Origin: Beta vulgaris subsp. vulgaris
Taxonomy: Eukaryota; Streptophyta; Magnoliopsida; Caryophyllales; Amaranthaceae
DNA length: 64,000 nucleotides
Direction: 5' to 3'
NCBI RefSeq assembly: GCF_026745355.1
Contig: NC_079207.1
Span: 17,492,959 to 17,556,958 of the forward strand
The notes below the pieces were generated by a model that made no database searches, was not told where the DNA came from, and was given only the letters and a program-made list of their open reading frames with translations. Positions 12,094 through 22,621 of this stretch are shown piece by piece. A program made the position numbers and the translations under genes. The first letter of the stretch is position 1. Every line of letters begins with the position of its first letter.

Positions 12094-15000
12094 TGTAACA
12101 GCCCGAATTTCCCGACCAGCTTACAAAGGATTAAGCACAGCGAAAGAGACTCTAGTCGAGGTAACTCGGACTATTACCATCACACTCACCGAACTAAATC
12201 GGAGAGTGTGGAATTCAATTCCCAACTCTATTCAAATAAATTAACTATTATAACTACGCTCTGATTCTCATACTCTATTCTCATAAATTTCTACAGAAAA
12301 TCCGGCAGAGTTTCCTTTGAAAATAGGACAACGCTAAAGCGAGAAATAATATAACCTGTTGCAAATTCAATTTATAAAATATTTCCAAATCCCAAAGCTC
12401 AACAACCTCAACGCTTTCGCGGAGCAACAACCAATAGAGAATCAGGAGCACTAACTAGCGACTCTTAAATGTAGAAATAACTATAGATTATAAACAACTA
12501 ACTATTACAAAGTCAAGCGTCCTCACTTCGATAGCAACTATAATACTGCTCCAACTTGTATTAGCTCCAACTTGAAAAGGATAACTCACGGCTTCAACCT
12601 GAAACATTTAAGATACTGCCACCCACCAAGTGACAGGCCACAGAAATGACAAAACAACATATACACATCAGCAAAGCTGAGTACTAACCCGTAAACAAGA
12701 GTAACACATGCTTTGGTGGTTTTTACTTAAAACGACTCTCACACAATCAATATAAGTTCAACAATCACACCAATCATAGCATACTTAGCAGCAATATTCT
12801 TGTTGAACAAACATATTACATTTCCAAATTCCACGTTCCATAATACTTCATATCAAATAGTAACAAAATTCAATAAGATGACTCTCAACAATGACAGTTT
12901 TATATTCTCATTTAATCAACCTTTCAACTCAGTTACTATATTTTCACAAAATCCGATCGTTTGGCATGAACGCGAGTGGAGAGGGGTACCACGCAGTACC
13001 AGCTGTCTCCAAACTAGTGAGGGTCGTCACCCAGCCTTTTATTATATGCTTGCAAGACTTACCCGGACATGTCCTATAACGCCAGGATTAGCCCCTCCTG
13101 GAAGGCAACAACTAGGGACTTTACCCGCCCTAACTCGGGGTGCCTATTCATGCCTCACTTTCATATTTATAAAATAAGATATTTTATGATTCATACTTGA
13201 ATCCTCAATACTCATAACATAATACCCATATTCGATCTTATCTGGTCTTAACTCATATTTGAATCATTTCCTCGTTATATACCAAATTATATTTTCAGAA
13301 ACATAGTATTTTCGAAAAACTCCAATGACTGAACAAAAAGAATACTTTTATAATAATCCAATAGCAATTCACAACTAACTCATAGAGATACATCTATAAT
13401 CACAGGCATTACTATAAACGATATATGATATCTAATATTCATATAACGCAACAGGAGCATTTAAATATATATTGCTGAACATAAAGGTTACATCCACTCT
13501 ATCACAATTATGCGAAACCTCCAAGCATGATGACTTGATTTCCCATGTCATCTTGAATTATATACGTCTACATAGCCATCCTCCAACAATCACCTCAAAA
13601 TAACATTGATAATCAATAACCAAAATTAGACTAATCTAAACTATAAAAACGTAATCGTAACTTATTCCCAATTCACAAATGATCAACCTTTAACATTCTA
13701 ATTTCCTTAATCCTTAATTATCAATAACTTCGATGATATTAGCTACATCGACTTGCATCCCAATTCATAATCACAATTCTAAATTATATAACTAACCCAA
13801 CTAAACATAACTCACAACCTTACCTCAATCAAGAACATAATTTTGCTTCCACAAATATATTGAGAATATGAAGCTAGCTCGACTCATAAATAAACCTCAA
13901 TAAACTTATTTCTATCTTGCACTCAAATCCTTAACCAATCGAATAACAATTCCAATATTATAATCTCCTTCATGATCCCCAATGATACTTCATTCAAAAT
14001 CATCCTCCACTAATCAAGACTATTAAAGTAATTAGCAACTTGTATCCAACCTAGTCATTTCCCCCGTAGATAACCATAATCGTCTAACATATAACTCTTA
14101 TAAATACATATTTGAAATCGATACATATATACTTTTCAAATTCCAATTATCAACATAAACACAACAGGTAGTAATTAATCATGTCAATAAATATCCACAA
14201 CAATATTACTAAGTCTCTTAGTTACAATTAACTAACGAGAGTTAACCAAAAACACACAACTCAAGTTTCATTGATCATAGGTTAATTATAAGTAACTAAA
14301 TATGATATAAGTTGAGTTCTTATTAACATAAACAGTAATAGAACTAAGTACATATCATACTCATGGTCATACATAGCGAGTTTATCTCATTAAAACAATG
14401 TCATTATCTAAGTGGGACTTCTTTAAGGTAATTCTTAACTCACTTTGATTTATGTAGTTAAACACACACTAATTCGCTTTAGTGAATCACTAGTCAAGTA
14501 GTCTGACTTTATCATCTTATTTGATTTATAGTTATCAAACTAAAATACTTTATAACTACGTCTTCATTAATCGAATCCATAGTTAATGAAACTAACTCAA
14601 GTACTCTTCACATTACTAATAAGGACTAATTAATTCTCTTTTGACTTAATAGGAGAAAACTAATTAAAGTAACTCAATCAATTTCTTAAATAAGAATGTC
14701 TCACAAGTCTAATTACACTTCTTTGATAAGGAGACAATAACACTAATATATTCAACTAAACTAGAAATTCCATAGTCGGATTAAGTTGAGGTTATAAAGA
14801 GTCAATCAAACTAACTTACTCATTTAGTACTCTCCAATATAACGGCGATAAAGATTAGTGGTAAAATTATTTAACAAAAGTAGCTTGGAACTTATAACGT
14901 CATTTCCTAGATTTCAATTCTAATAAACTCAACTGCAAACCACATACGTAAATGCAACACCCACCTAACATGGCTTCTCTTTACTTATTTCAAGAAGGAT

Positions 15001-16177
15001 TGAATTAAAAGAATTGTTTGTAGGCAAAGTTGATCTAGTTTACTAAGGCTACAAAACCCAATAATACCATAAACTGATTTTATACTCCAAGGAATCAAAT
15101 TAGTACTTAGTACTCTTAGAATTGACAACAACAACAGCACAACAACACACCACCAAGCATAAAACAACAACATGTCATCCTCATCATCATCAACAACCAC
15201 CACAACAACCAAGACAACACTTACAACCACTAGGAGTAACACAAACAATAGCAACAATGACAAATAATAACTTGAACTTGAATCATTAATCAAGAATTCT
15301 GAAATTTAAAGAAAAATAGACAAGAGGTATGTACCTCTGCTCTATTAGGAGCAGCGAAGACAGAGAAGAACCGAGAAATAGAAAGGTCGAGGGAGATTTT
15401 CGAAGCTTCGGCAACAACGCAGCAACAACAATAACAACAAAATCACCAACAAGATCACCTTAGATAGGCGGCAGCACCAAGCACACAGTAGCACTGACGA
15501 CGGCAAGGTGGCGCGAAGAAAGAACCACCAACCGCGAACAACAGCAGCACGAATCAAAGGATGAAAGAGAAAACGAGAACAGACGGCGCTGACAAGGGGG
15601 AAAACTCCGGCGAGCCTCGAAGAATCGCCGGCGACGCGCAGGCGACGGTGAGCGAGAGAACTCGAAGGTTCACTGGGAGGAGAGAGAGAGAGCAGTCGTG
15701 TGGTGGCTTGCGAGCAACACCACACGCACGGCAAGAACACCGGTGAGGAAGGCGCGGCTCCGGTGACCATAAGATGCCGGGCGAACAGAGGAGAGAGAGA
15801 TTGAGAATATGGGGATTTGGGGTTTCGGTTTTGTCGAGCAAAAGAACACGGAAATGGGGTTTAGTTTATAGATTTGGGGGTTTTTTATGGTTCTTATCCA
15901 AACAAACCGACAGAAGGTATAGGAGTTCAAGGGCAAATTGACTTTTACTTCCTATTTGACTAAATACCACACAATTTAGTCGCACATAAGACCCAAAATA
16001 ATTTTAATAATAATAACAAAAATAATCTCATATAATTAAATAAATAAATATATTACATACACGACAAATAAAATTTATACTTCGCAACTCAAATAAAATA
16101 AGAATTTTCGAAACATAATTAACTTTATAAATATAATTAGCATTAAAATAAAGACTCTTAAAAACAGGGCTATTACA
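12094..16177 (-). repeat. 5' LTR of giant-LTR element (4084 bp)
   Basis: The copy next to the primer-binding site and so the promoter LTR on the minus strand. Compared with the left copy it has many one- to three-base indels and a deletion near 14157 (missing the AGATTGTGAGCC stretch found near 9532). The high similarity implies a recent insertion compared with the shattered helicase around it. Confidence 0.95.
15345..15770 (-). other. 141-codon open frame inside the LTR (copy 2)
   Basis: Identical by eye to the frame at 10734-11159, in the 5' LTR. Because it lies downstream of the TATA-like site and before a splice-donor-like sequence, it would be in the leader exon of an element transcript. 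No protein family is recognised. Confidence 0.3.
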
Positions 16178-16555
16178 CACAAGGTTAGTTGTCAAGCATC
16201 TAGAAAATCGTGTAATTGAAGCTATTGTCACTTCTGGTAGTAATGTCGGTGACAAAGTGTTCATCCTACGAATGACACTCACTCCATATGATTCGACCAA
16301 ATTTCCCATTAGATTTTATAGAAGACAATTTTCTTTAATGGTTTGTTTTGCTATGAATATAAATAAAAGTCAAGGACATTCTCTATCCCATGTAGGTATG
16401 TATCTCCCTAAACCTGTTTTAGCCATGATCAGTTATACTTTGCCGTTTCTAGAGTCACGAATAAAAAATGATTAAGATGCTTATATGATAAGGAACATGG
16501 TGTATGTGCAACTACAACAGATGTAGTTTACATGGATATCTTTCAGAACATATAA
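16178..16555 (+). pseudogene. Helitron helicase, C-terminal fragment
   Basis: Resumes the domain right after the CACAA duplication with RLVVKHLENRVIEA. FAMNINKSQGHSL follows (about 16350-16390), the PIF1 helicase motif VI region (usually FAMTINKSQGQSL). Then come FSRVTNKK and a C-terminal VVYMDIFQNI ending in TAA at 16553-16555, close to the usual NVVYKEVF end of plant Helitron proteins. One or two frame problems are present near 16470. Confidence 0.88.
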
Positions 16556-16890
16556 ATTGTAATGTTGATTACTTTTTGAATACTTTAAATTTATTAGTGT
16601 TATATTTAATCTGTTTTAATCTTTTAGATTATTTGATCTGGGAAATATATATGCTAATTGTCCTGTTGAATACCTTTTTTTTTCTTCTTTGGATGTAAAT
16701 AGATATGTATGAACGAATTGTCATATTGCATAATTTCTTTTTTTTTTTTGAAATAAATAACCTTATTAGTTTATCTGATACGAGTTCCATAATTGCATAC
16801 CATATTCAAAACATGCTATTATGAATCAAATATTTAGATAAACTCTACACTTTCACAGGAAAAATAAAATTTTATTAGACAATAAGATTT
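16556..16890 (+). other. Helitron 3' non-coding region
   Basis: AT-rich sequence between the helicase stop and the 3' hairpin. No other feature seen. Confidence 0.6.
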
Positions 16891-16921
16891 TCGTACATTT
16901 TTGCACGGGTGTAAAAACTAG
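16891..16921 (+). mobile_element. Helitron 3' terminus (hairpin + CTAG)
   Basis: TCGTACATTTTTGCACGGG followed by TGTAAAAACTAG and a T. A short GC-rich hairpin a few bases before CTRR, with insertion next to T, is the diagnostic Helitron 3' end. It lies 366 bp beyond the helicase stop in the same orientation, so it very likely ends this Helitron. The 5' TC end was not found and lies left of 4160 or outside the window. Confidence 0.8.
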
Positions 16922-16922
16922 T

Positions 16923-17700
16923 TTCTTGAATATATTACAAACACATAATGAACATATGACTAAAATACAACGAATATCCCAATAACATGTATTCAACAAA
17001 TGTATGCTAAAAAGACAATGAACATACGCCATATTCATGTTATCAATGCAATCAATATAGGTCGAACACACAAATTAAAGAACATATGACCAAAACTATG
17101 TAATATCTAAACAAGCACATAAAAAATATATAGCTAAATATAATAAGCATATGACCAACACGAGTCAATGAGTACATTATAATAACACAATGAACATATA
17201 TTTCCTTCATTCATTGGGCTCTTTCCTTCGTTCATTATGACATCAATCACAAGGTTTTTATTTTTTCACAAACCACCATCAAGATCTTCATCAGAAAGAG
17301 GAAAAAAAATAAGAAATGTAAGTGCAAAATGTTAAAAATATATTTTTTTCTTATAAAATGCATAAATCTAATACCTTATGTTGTCAATTTTGCTTTGCAA
17401 CTCATTGTGTTCATCTTCGTGTACGAAAATTGTGCAAGAAATGAAGAATTTGAAAAGTTTGATGACAGATGTTAGAGAGAAGTTAGAGAGAAGTTGGAGG
17501 ATTTGGAAAGAATAGAAGAGAAAGTCTCTGAAAATTTGTGTGGAAAATGAAATAAATGAATTCAAAAAAAAGATTTTATGTTTTTCGATGTTCATTAGAG
17601 ATAAAAAATGTTTATTCCGTACTTTGTTAATTTAATAAAGTTGCGTTTTATATTTTGTTGACTTATATTTGATTTGTGCGCTAACTTCTTTTAGATACAC
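16923..17700. other. Intergenic, nothing coding
   Basis: AT-rich. The phrase AATGAACATATGACYAAAA recurs in degenerate form between about 16945 and 17210, suggesting an old diverged tandem or MITE-like sequence. No element ends were found. Confidence 0.5.
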
Positions 17701-17928
17701 TAGACCTGGGCATGGGACGGGCCTGTTCACGGGCTCGGCCCGCGGGCTTTGGGAAATGGCGGGCCGGGCCGGGCCCGAGCCCGTGACTCGCAAGTCGTGT
17801 CGGGCTTGAAAATTCCAAAAGTTGTCCACGACCCGGCCCACGTAGCAGACAACGGGCCGCGCTGATCCCAAATCGTGTTTTGCTGGGCTCAAATTGTGCC
17901 GTACTGGCCCGGCCCATTCTCACCTCTA
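17701..17928. mobile_element. hAT-like MITE, GGGCCGGGCC-rich
   Basis: Starts TAGACCTGGGCATGGG and ends CCCATTCTCACCTCTA, imperfect inverted repeats. The interior is rich in GGGCCGGGCCC and its complement and matches the style of the elements at 41608-41906 and 55373-55662. Here the flanks do not show a clean 8-bp duplication (TAGATAC occurs on both sides but offset), so the exact ends may be altered. It lies 364 bp upstream of the RING-H2 start codon. Confidence 0.6.
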
Positions 17929-18292
17929 GGCTCTAGATACGATGGTGAGCGGGTGTAATTCCTTACCACCACTAATCTCGTTTCCTTCGCTTCCTATCCC
18001 CATCACGTTATCACTGTCATATCTCCACCACCATTCTTTCCAAATAAATAAACGCGCAAAATTTGACTTCCACTCTTCTCTTTTGACTTTTTACAACACC
18101 AAGCATTCAATTTGTCCAAACTCCAAAATCCAACTAAAACGCACTCTTCCTCCTTACCTGCTCATGTCATCCGTTGAATAATCTCACTACCATGACAATT
18201 CTCAAACCATAACATAAACCCCCCAAACAAAACAAAAACAAAAAAAAAAAAAAAACCGAATTTCCGCCATTTTCATACCTTGAGAAAATTCC
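17929..18292 (+). promoter_or_regulatory. Upstream region of the RING-H2 gene
   Basis: Pyrimidine-rich stretches (CTTCC, TCTCC), AAATAAATAAACG near 18044 as a possible TATA-like element, and an A-rich leader (about 18228-18256) just before the start codon. No precise transcription start can be read. Confidence 0.35.
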
Positions 18293-19483
18293 ATGGCGGA
18301 AACTCCAACTCCCAGCAATGGCGGCTTTCGTTGCTTCTTCGGCACAACCACCTGCTTCAACGCCGACGGCGACGATTACCCATTTCCTTTACTTCCGCCA
18401 CCACCACCACCATCACCACCACCACAATCTTCTCAGACTCACATGGCCCCTTTCTTAATCGCAACAATCTGTATTCTAGGTATCTCTTTTCTTCTTCTTT
18501 CAACTTGTACCGTTATCTTACGTCTCCGTTTCACTGGCAGAAGACGGGTTGTTTCGCCGGAGATTCCAGAAGGTTCTCCGATGAACGATGAAGATTCAGT
18601 TTTTGTAGACCATCCAATTTGGCATATCACAACAGTTGGGCTTCATCAGTCGGTAATTGATTCGATTACTGCTTTTAAGTACAAGAAGATTGATGGCTTT
18701 TTCTTTGATGGTAGTGATTCATCTTGTTCTGTTTGTTTGACTGAGTTTGAGGAAGGGGATGATTTGAGATTATTGCCTAAGTGTAGTCATGCTTTTCATA
18801 TTCCTTGTATTGATACTTGGTTGAGGTCTCATAAGAATTGCCCTCTTTGTCGTGCTCCTGTTGTTAATGAGACAACTCAGGGTGGGAATTCGGGGTTCGG
18901 TGTGCCGAATTCGAGTGATTCAGGTTTGAGGGAGGATGTAGGAAGAGTGAATGACAATGGAGGGTTAAGCTCAGGGGGAGGCGAGGAGGGTAGTAGTCAT
19001 CAGTTAAGAGAAAGGAGGGATGTTCTAGGGGAATTGCCTGTGATGGAAGGTATAAGGATAGCTGAGGTTTTGAAGAAGAATCGCGAGCTTCGAATACTTA
19101 GTGACTTGGGTGAAAATCATCGGTTTTCGAGGGTGGAAGATGGTGTTGAGACGGTTAGAAGGTCGAATTCGCTTAATGCTATAGCTGGTTCAGCAATGTG
19201 TGGGGCTTTGGTGGTTAATGAAGGGTATTCTAGAGATGGGATTTTCGTTGAAGGGTGTTTTTGTGGTGGCAATTCTGGGGTTGCTCTGCAGGAGCAGAAG
19301 ATTGATGTAGGGAAAGGAGGTAATAAGAGGGGATCAAGCATGTCAGGTTTATTGATGAAGAGTTCTTCCATTGGTCGTTCGTTGCAGAAGGGTCCTATTT
19401 CTATGAAGAGATCCTTGTCTTCAGGTAGCAGGTTCTTTTCATTTCGCAGGACCAAAAGCCAGGCTTCGGTTCTTCCCTTGTGA
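18293..19483 (+). CDS. ATL-type RING-H2 E3 ubiquitin ligase
   Basis: Single-exon gene of 396 residues. In order: a short N terminus with a proline run (about 32-44), one membrane segment (about 52-77), the GLD-type motif as GLHQSVI (116-122), then a RING-H2 finger with C145, C148, C164, H166, H169, C172, C183 and C186. The spacing C-x2-C-x15-C-x1-H-x2-H-x2-C-x10-C-x2-C is exactly that of the ATL family. A long Ser/Gly-rich tail follows, ending with a basic [18 protein letters not shown] block seen in some long ATLs. ATL proteins are membrane-anchored E3 ligases that recruit an E2 through the finger, often in defence or stress signalling. The ATG at 18293 has a good context (CCATGG) and opens the full frame. 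The substrate and exact orthologue cannot be told. Confidence 0.95.
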   Translation: MAETPTPSNGGFRCFFGTTTCFNADGDDYPFPLLPPPPPPSPPPQSSQTHMAPFLIATICILGISFLLLSTCTVILRLRFTGRRRVVSPEIPEGSPMNDEDSVFVDHPIWHITTVGLHQSVIDSITAFKYKKIDGFFFDGSDSSCSVCLTEFEEGDDLRLLPKCSHAFHIPCIDTWLRSHKNCPLCRAPVVNETTQGGNSGFGVPNSSDSGLREDVGRVNDNGGLSSGGGEEGSSHQLRERRDVLGELPVMEGIRIAEVLKKNRELRILSDLGENHRFSRVEDGVETVRRSNSLNAIAGSAMCGALVVNEGYSRDGIFVEGCFCGGNSGVALQEQKIDVGKGGNKRGSSMSGLLMKSSSIGRSLQKGPISMKRSLSSGSRFFSFRRTKSQASVLPL

Positions 19484-19815
19484 ATAGAGAGACCATGGAT
19501 TGATTTTCTTGCTGATAATAAGGTATGATCGCCATGTTCCAGTATTATACGGCCGTACAGTGGTGAATGGTGCTATGTACTGAATGACCTTGAATACAAA
19601 TTCGGTCGAATACCTACTGCCAAAGGCTGTTCTAGTGTGTTGGACCATATACAGGTAATGAGGACATAGGGCACAGATAAGGAATCTAATATATATGTAC
19701 ATATGATACTTTTGTATGTCAATGTGTGTGCTGTACTCAAATTGAAGCCGCGCATCTATATGCAGTAGAGCAGTTCGCAATTTTGCTCTCTTTAAGTAAT
19801 AAGAAATTTCTTGGC

Positions 19816-20020
19816 ATCAAGGATTTGAACTTATGTGTTTTTATAGCTGCTGAAGCTCAGCTTTTACTTGAACAAATTTCAGTATATGCGAAGTATTTTG
19901 TAGTGAGTCTTCTTTTAGGCTTGTAGCTTCAAGGATCTGGACTTGTATGTTGTTATATTTGCTCAACCTCAGCTTTTACTTGAACATATTTCAGTATATG
20001 CTACTGTATGGTGAGTCTAG
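19816..20020 (+). repeat. Two-copy tandem duplication, ~111-bp unit
   Basis: CAAGGATTTGAACTTATGTG and, about 111 bases later, CAAGGATCTGGACTTGTATG each begin a unit that continues with CAGCTTTTACTTGAACA and TTTCAGTATATGC. The copies have diverged by roughly 15 percent. It lies in the 3' flank of the RING-H2 gene. Confidence 0.75.
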
Positions 20021-20888
20021 TTCTGGCACAACAGTGCAAAATTTCAGGACCATGGTTTTTGAATTTTGATTTGTCGTGTTTACCAGCATTCGTGTTGATG
20101 CTTCACCTTGATCCATCTCCAACTTAAATGAATATATATAACAAGGAAGGTTGTGTGCTTTGACAGTTTATCGATTCAAGAGAAAGCGTAGGAATTTTTC
20201 ATCCTACCCAATTAGAAATTTCTGAAGAGAACATTTTGCTGTTCAACCAAACAGAGCAAGTTAAGGTTGCACAATTCTAGCTTGGGCTTTGTTGCAAAAT
20301 TTTAGGATTAACAGGAGCAAAAGACACATGAAATTTGTCATTTCTTTAAAAAAATCTGTCTTTGAATGTTAAACACCTATACTTAAGATCATGATCTATA
20401 ATGGGAACTTGTCTGCTTTGGTTTTGAGACACTTTATTTAGTGTGTTTATTAACTGCTTCATAAATCATGTTAAGAACATGTTTCAGTTGTCGGTTTCTT
20501 TTAGTTTGCTAGTTTATCAAAATTTAGAGAAGATGTTAGGAAATTAAGTTTGCCTTACTGTATTATGGGGATGAGATGCGATCTGAGTTTAATTTCGGTA
20601 AAACTTTGGAGAACAGAAATATGAACATATGTAGAGGCTTGTATATTGTACATTCTCTGTCAATCAGTAAGTGTAGCTGTGTAAATGAGTTCTATGTTGT
20701 TTATTTGCCCTATTTCTTTTTCTCTTTGAGTGGTAGGAATTAACATTGAGGCTGAGTAAGTTATGACTTAGAGATTTGTAGTCTGTAAGTATTGATATTA
20801 TAAGTATGAACGATAGGACCAAAGAGCGGGATTTCAGCATACTTTGTTTGTGCCTTCAGTTAGTGTAGCGTCTTTTGAGACTATGTTT

Positions 20889-21034
20889 ATTGTTTGCTTC
20901 TGAAGCCGTATTGATTTGCTTTGATCTTCATCTACACTTCATACTTCAAAGACATTTCTAATTGTTGTTTGCTTCTGAAACCGTATTGATTTGCTTGGAT
21001 TTACATCTATGCTTCATACTTCAAAGATGTTTCT
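20889..21034 (+). repeat. Two-copy tandem duplication, ~72-bp unit
   Basis: TTGTTTGCTTCTGAAGCCGT and about 72 bases later TTGTTTGCTTCTGAAACCGT begin near-identical units, each ending CTTCATACTTCAAAGA plus about ten bases. Confidence 0.8.
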
Positions 21035-21938
21035 ACTTGGAGTATAGCATCTCAATTTGATTGGTTAATGACACCCTCTATTATATATTCCCTTTGGTCT
21101 TTATTAGTTTACCCATTCCTTTTTGAAATGTCCCTCTATATATACTCCCTCTGATCTTTATTTTTAAATGTGATTCCGGTGGGTAGGGCGTAGGGGTGGG
21201 GGAGGAGTTGAAACAAAAAAAATCAATATTTTGGACTGGAAAATAAGTCAACGTCGAAAAGTTGATTATTTGACCGGAAAATCGTAATGTGGTGTTAAGT
21301 TGTCAACAGAAGTATTTTAATTGGTCCTTCCCTCCATAAAAAATTTTAAGTGGTGTTTCCCCACAAAAACCCTATTTTAATTGGTCCTTCTCCACAAAAA
21401 AAACCTAAAAATAAAACAAAAGAGGGTAATAATTATTGTCCCAACAACTATAATTTTTTTTTTATCTATGAAATGTGCCTAATATTGGATATATTTCATG
21501 CACAAAATCTACTATATTTTTAAATTTATGAAATTAAATATTAACATTCAAAATTAATATTTTTTTAAAAAAATTTCACATTACATAAATTATGATAAAG
21601 ATAATTTTTTGTTATTATATTTAATTTACATGAAGAACTTAATTTATATAACTTTGATCAAAATATGAAATGAGGTTCATTTATTGATATGAGGACCACC
21701 AAACAATGAAAAGTTGAATGGAGAGCTCTTTAAAGAGTTTTATTGTTGTTGGGTGTTTTTAGATATAGTTCTTGAGAGTAGTTTAAAGAGAGAGAATAGA
21801 TGAGAGAGAGTGAAGAGCTAGTTGGAGAGTCATATACCATGGTACATGCTCTTAGAATTTTTTTAAGAGAAAAAAGAGTCAAAGTAAGAAAAACATATAG
21901 GGATATGAGTAATAAAAAGAGCCTTTAGTCATTAATTT

Positions 21939-22469
21939 TGTTATAACGGACGTGAGAGAGAAACAAATTATGAATGCAAAAACAATAAAAACAGACAACA
22001 GATTTACGCGTTTCACCAATTTAGCTACATCCACGGCAGAGAGAGGGAGAATATTTTATTATGTGAGAAGAACAGATTACAGAGAGAATAGAGTGTTTTT
22101 CGTAGTCTAAAACCCTAGAATATAAATAGTGTATTTATATCCCGTTAGAAAAACGCGAAAACGCGTTTACCGGGCAGCCGCCCGATCAGGTCGGGCGAAC
22201 CCGCCTGATCGGGCGGTATTTTACTTCCTCAGATTTAGTTGCGCGCCCGGTCGGGCGAAGTCGCCCGAGTCGTTGTTCGGTTACTCGCCCAATCGGGCGA
22301 ACTAGCCCGATGCCATCGGGCGAACTCTTCTTTACTTCTATTCTTCAGCGCAGTTGCGGGTCTGATCGGGCGGCCTCGCCCGACCCGATCGGGCGGTACC
22401 CCGAAACTCCCTTTTGACGCATTTCTTCGAACACCTTCGATGCACAATGATTCAAGGCATATTTCTACA
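21939..22469 (-). repeat. 3' LTR of copia 1
   Basis: 531 bp. Positions 22170-22400 carry an array of GCCCGATCGGGC-type palindromes, several with a short spacer (CCCGATGCCATCGGG). On the minus strand the array is U3 and is followed by a TATA box (ATATAAAT, complement of 22133-22140). Confidence 0.95.
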
Positions 22470-22621
22470 AATCTCCACCTTGACTTGAATCCTCTCACAA
22501 TAACCAGAAAACCAGATGCATTGATCACAATGCCCAGAATCTCCTAAACACCAGATTTGTCCCAAAAGACAACCAGACCAGATTAGTCCCTAAGGACCCC
22601 AGAATTGCCCAAGGAGGGCAA

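Larger units (their letters stand above)
7462..16177 (-). mobile_element. Giant-LTR, non-autonomous LTR element
   Basis: Two 4.1-kb direct repeats flank 525 bp. The element begins TGTAACAGCCC and ends GGGCTATTACA, and it is flanked by the perfect 5-bp duplication CACAA (7457-7461 and 16178-16182). A minus-strand primer-binding site TGGTATCAGAGC (12080-12091) abuts the right repeat after two bases. A polypurine tract AAGGGTGGTAGAG (11569-11584, minus) abuts the left repeat. The element is therefore a complete LTR retrotransposon read on the minus strand. The FEDET-like codons usually preceding the tract in Del/Tekay elements are suggested by CGAGGACGAAACTT. No gag or pol remains, so it must depend on a helper. 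It interrupts the Helitron helicase gene. Confidence 0.95.
19484..21933. other. 3' flank of RING-H2 gene; no further gene
   Basis: About 2.4 kb with no supported coding frame. It holds two local tandem duplications (listed separately). It also has decayed Stowaway-like ends (TTCCCTTTGGTCTTTATTAG near 21088 and CTCCCTCTGATCTTTATTT near 21148) and repeated TTTTAATTGGTCCTTC phrases at about 21315 and 21375. A MITE-like stretch with ATACCATGGTACATGCTC lies just before the copia element. Confidence 0.6.

Noticed and set aside
7457..16182. A simple segmental duplication of a 4.1-kb host region
   Set aside because: TG/CA ends, CACAA duplication, primer-binding site and polypurine tract show an LTR element.
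22170..22400. Regular GCCCGATCGGGC units looking like a CRISPR-type repeat array
   Set aside because: Units are short palindromes with irregular spacing inside a plant retrotransposon LTR; no cas genes and no constant spacer length.
22235..22547. Overlapping open frames of about 100 codons in the LTR
   Set aside because: Made by the GC-rich palindromes, which lack stops in several frames on both strands.
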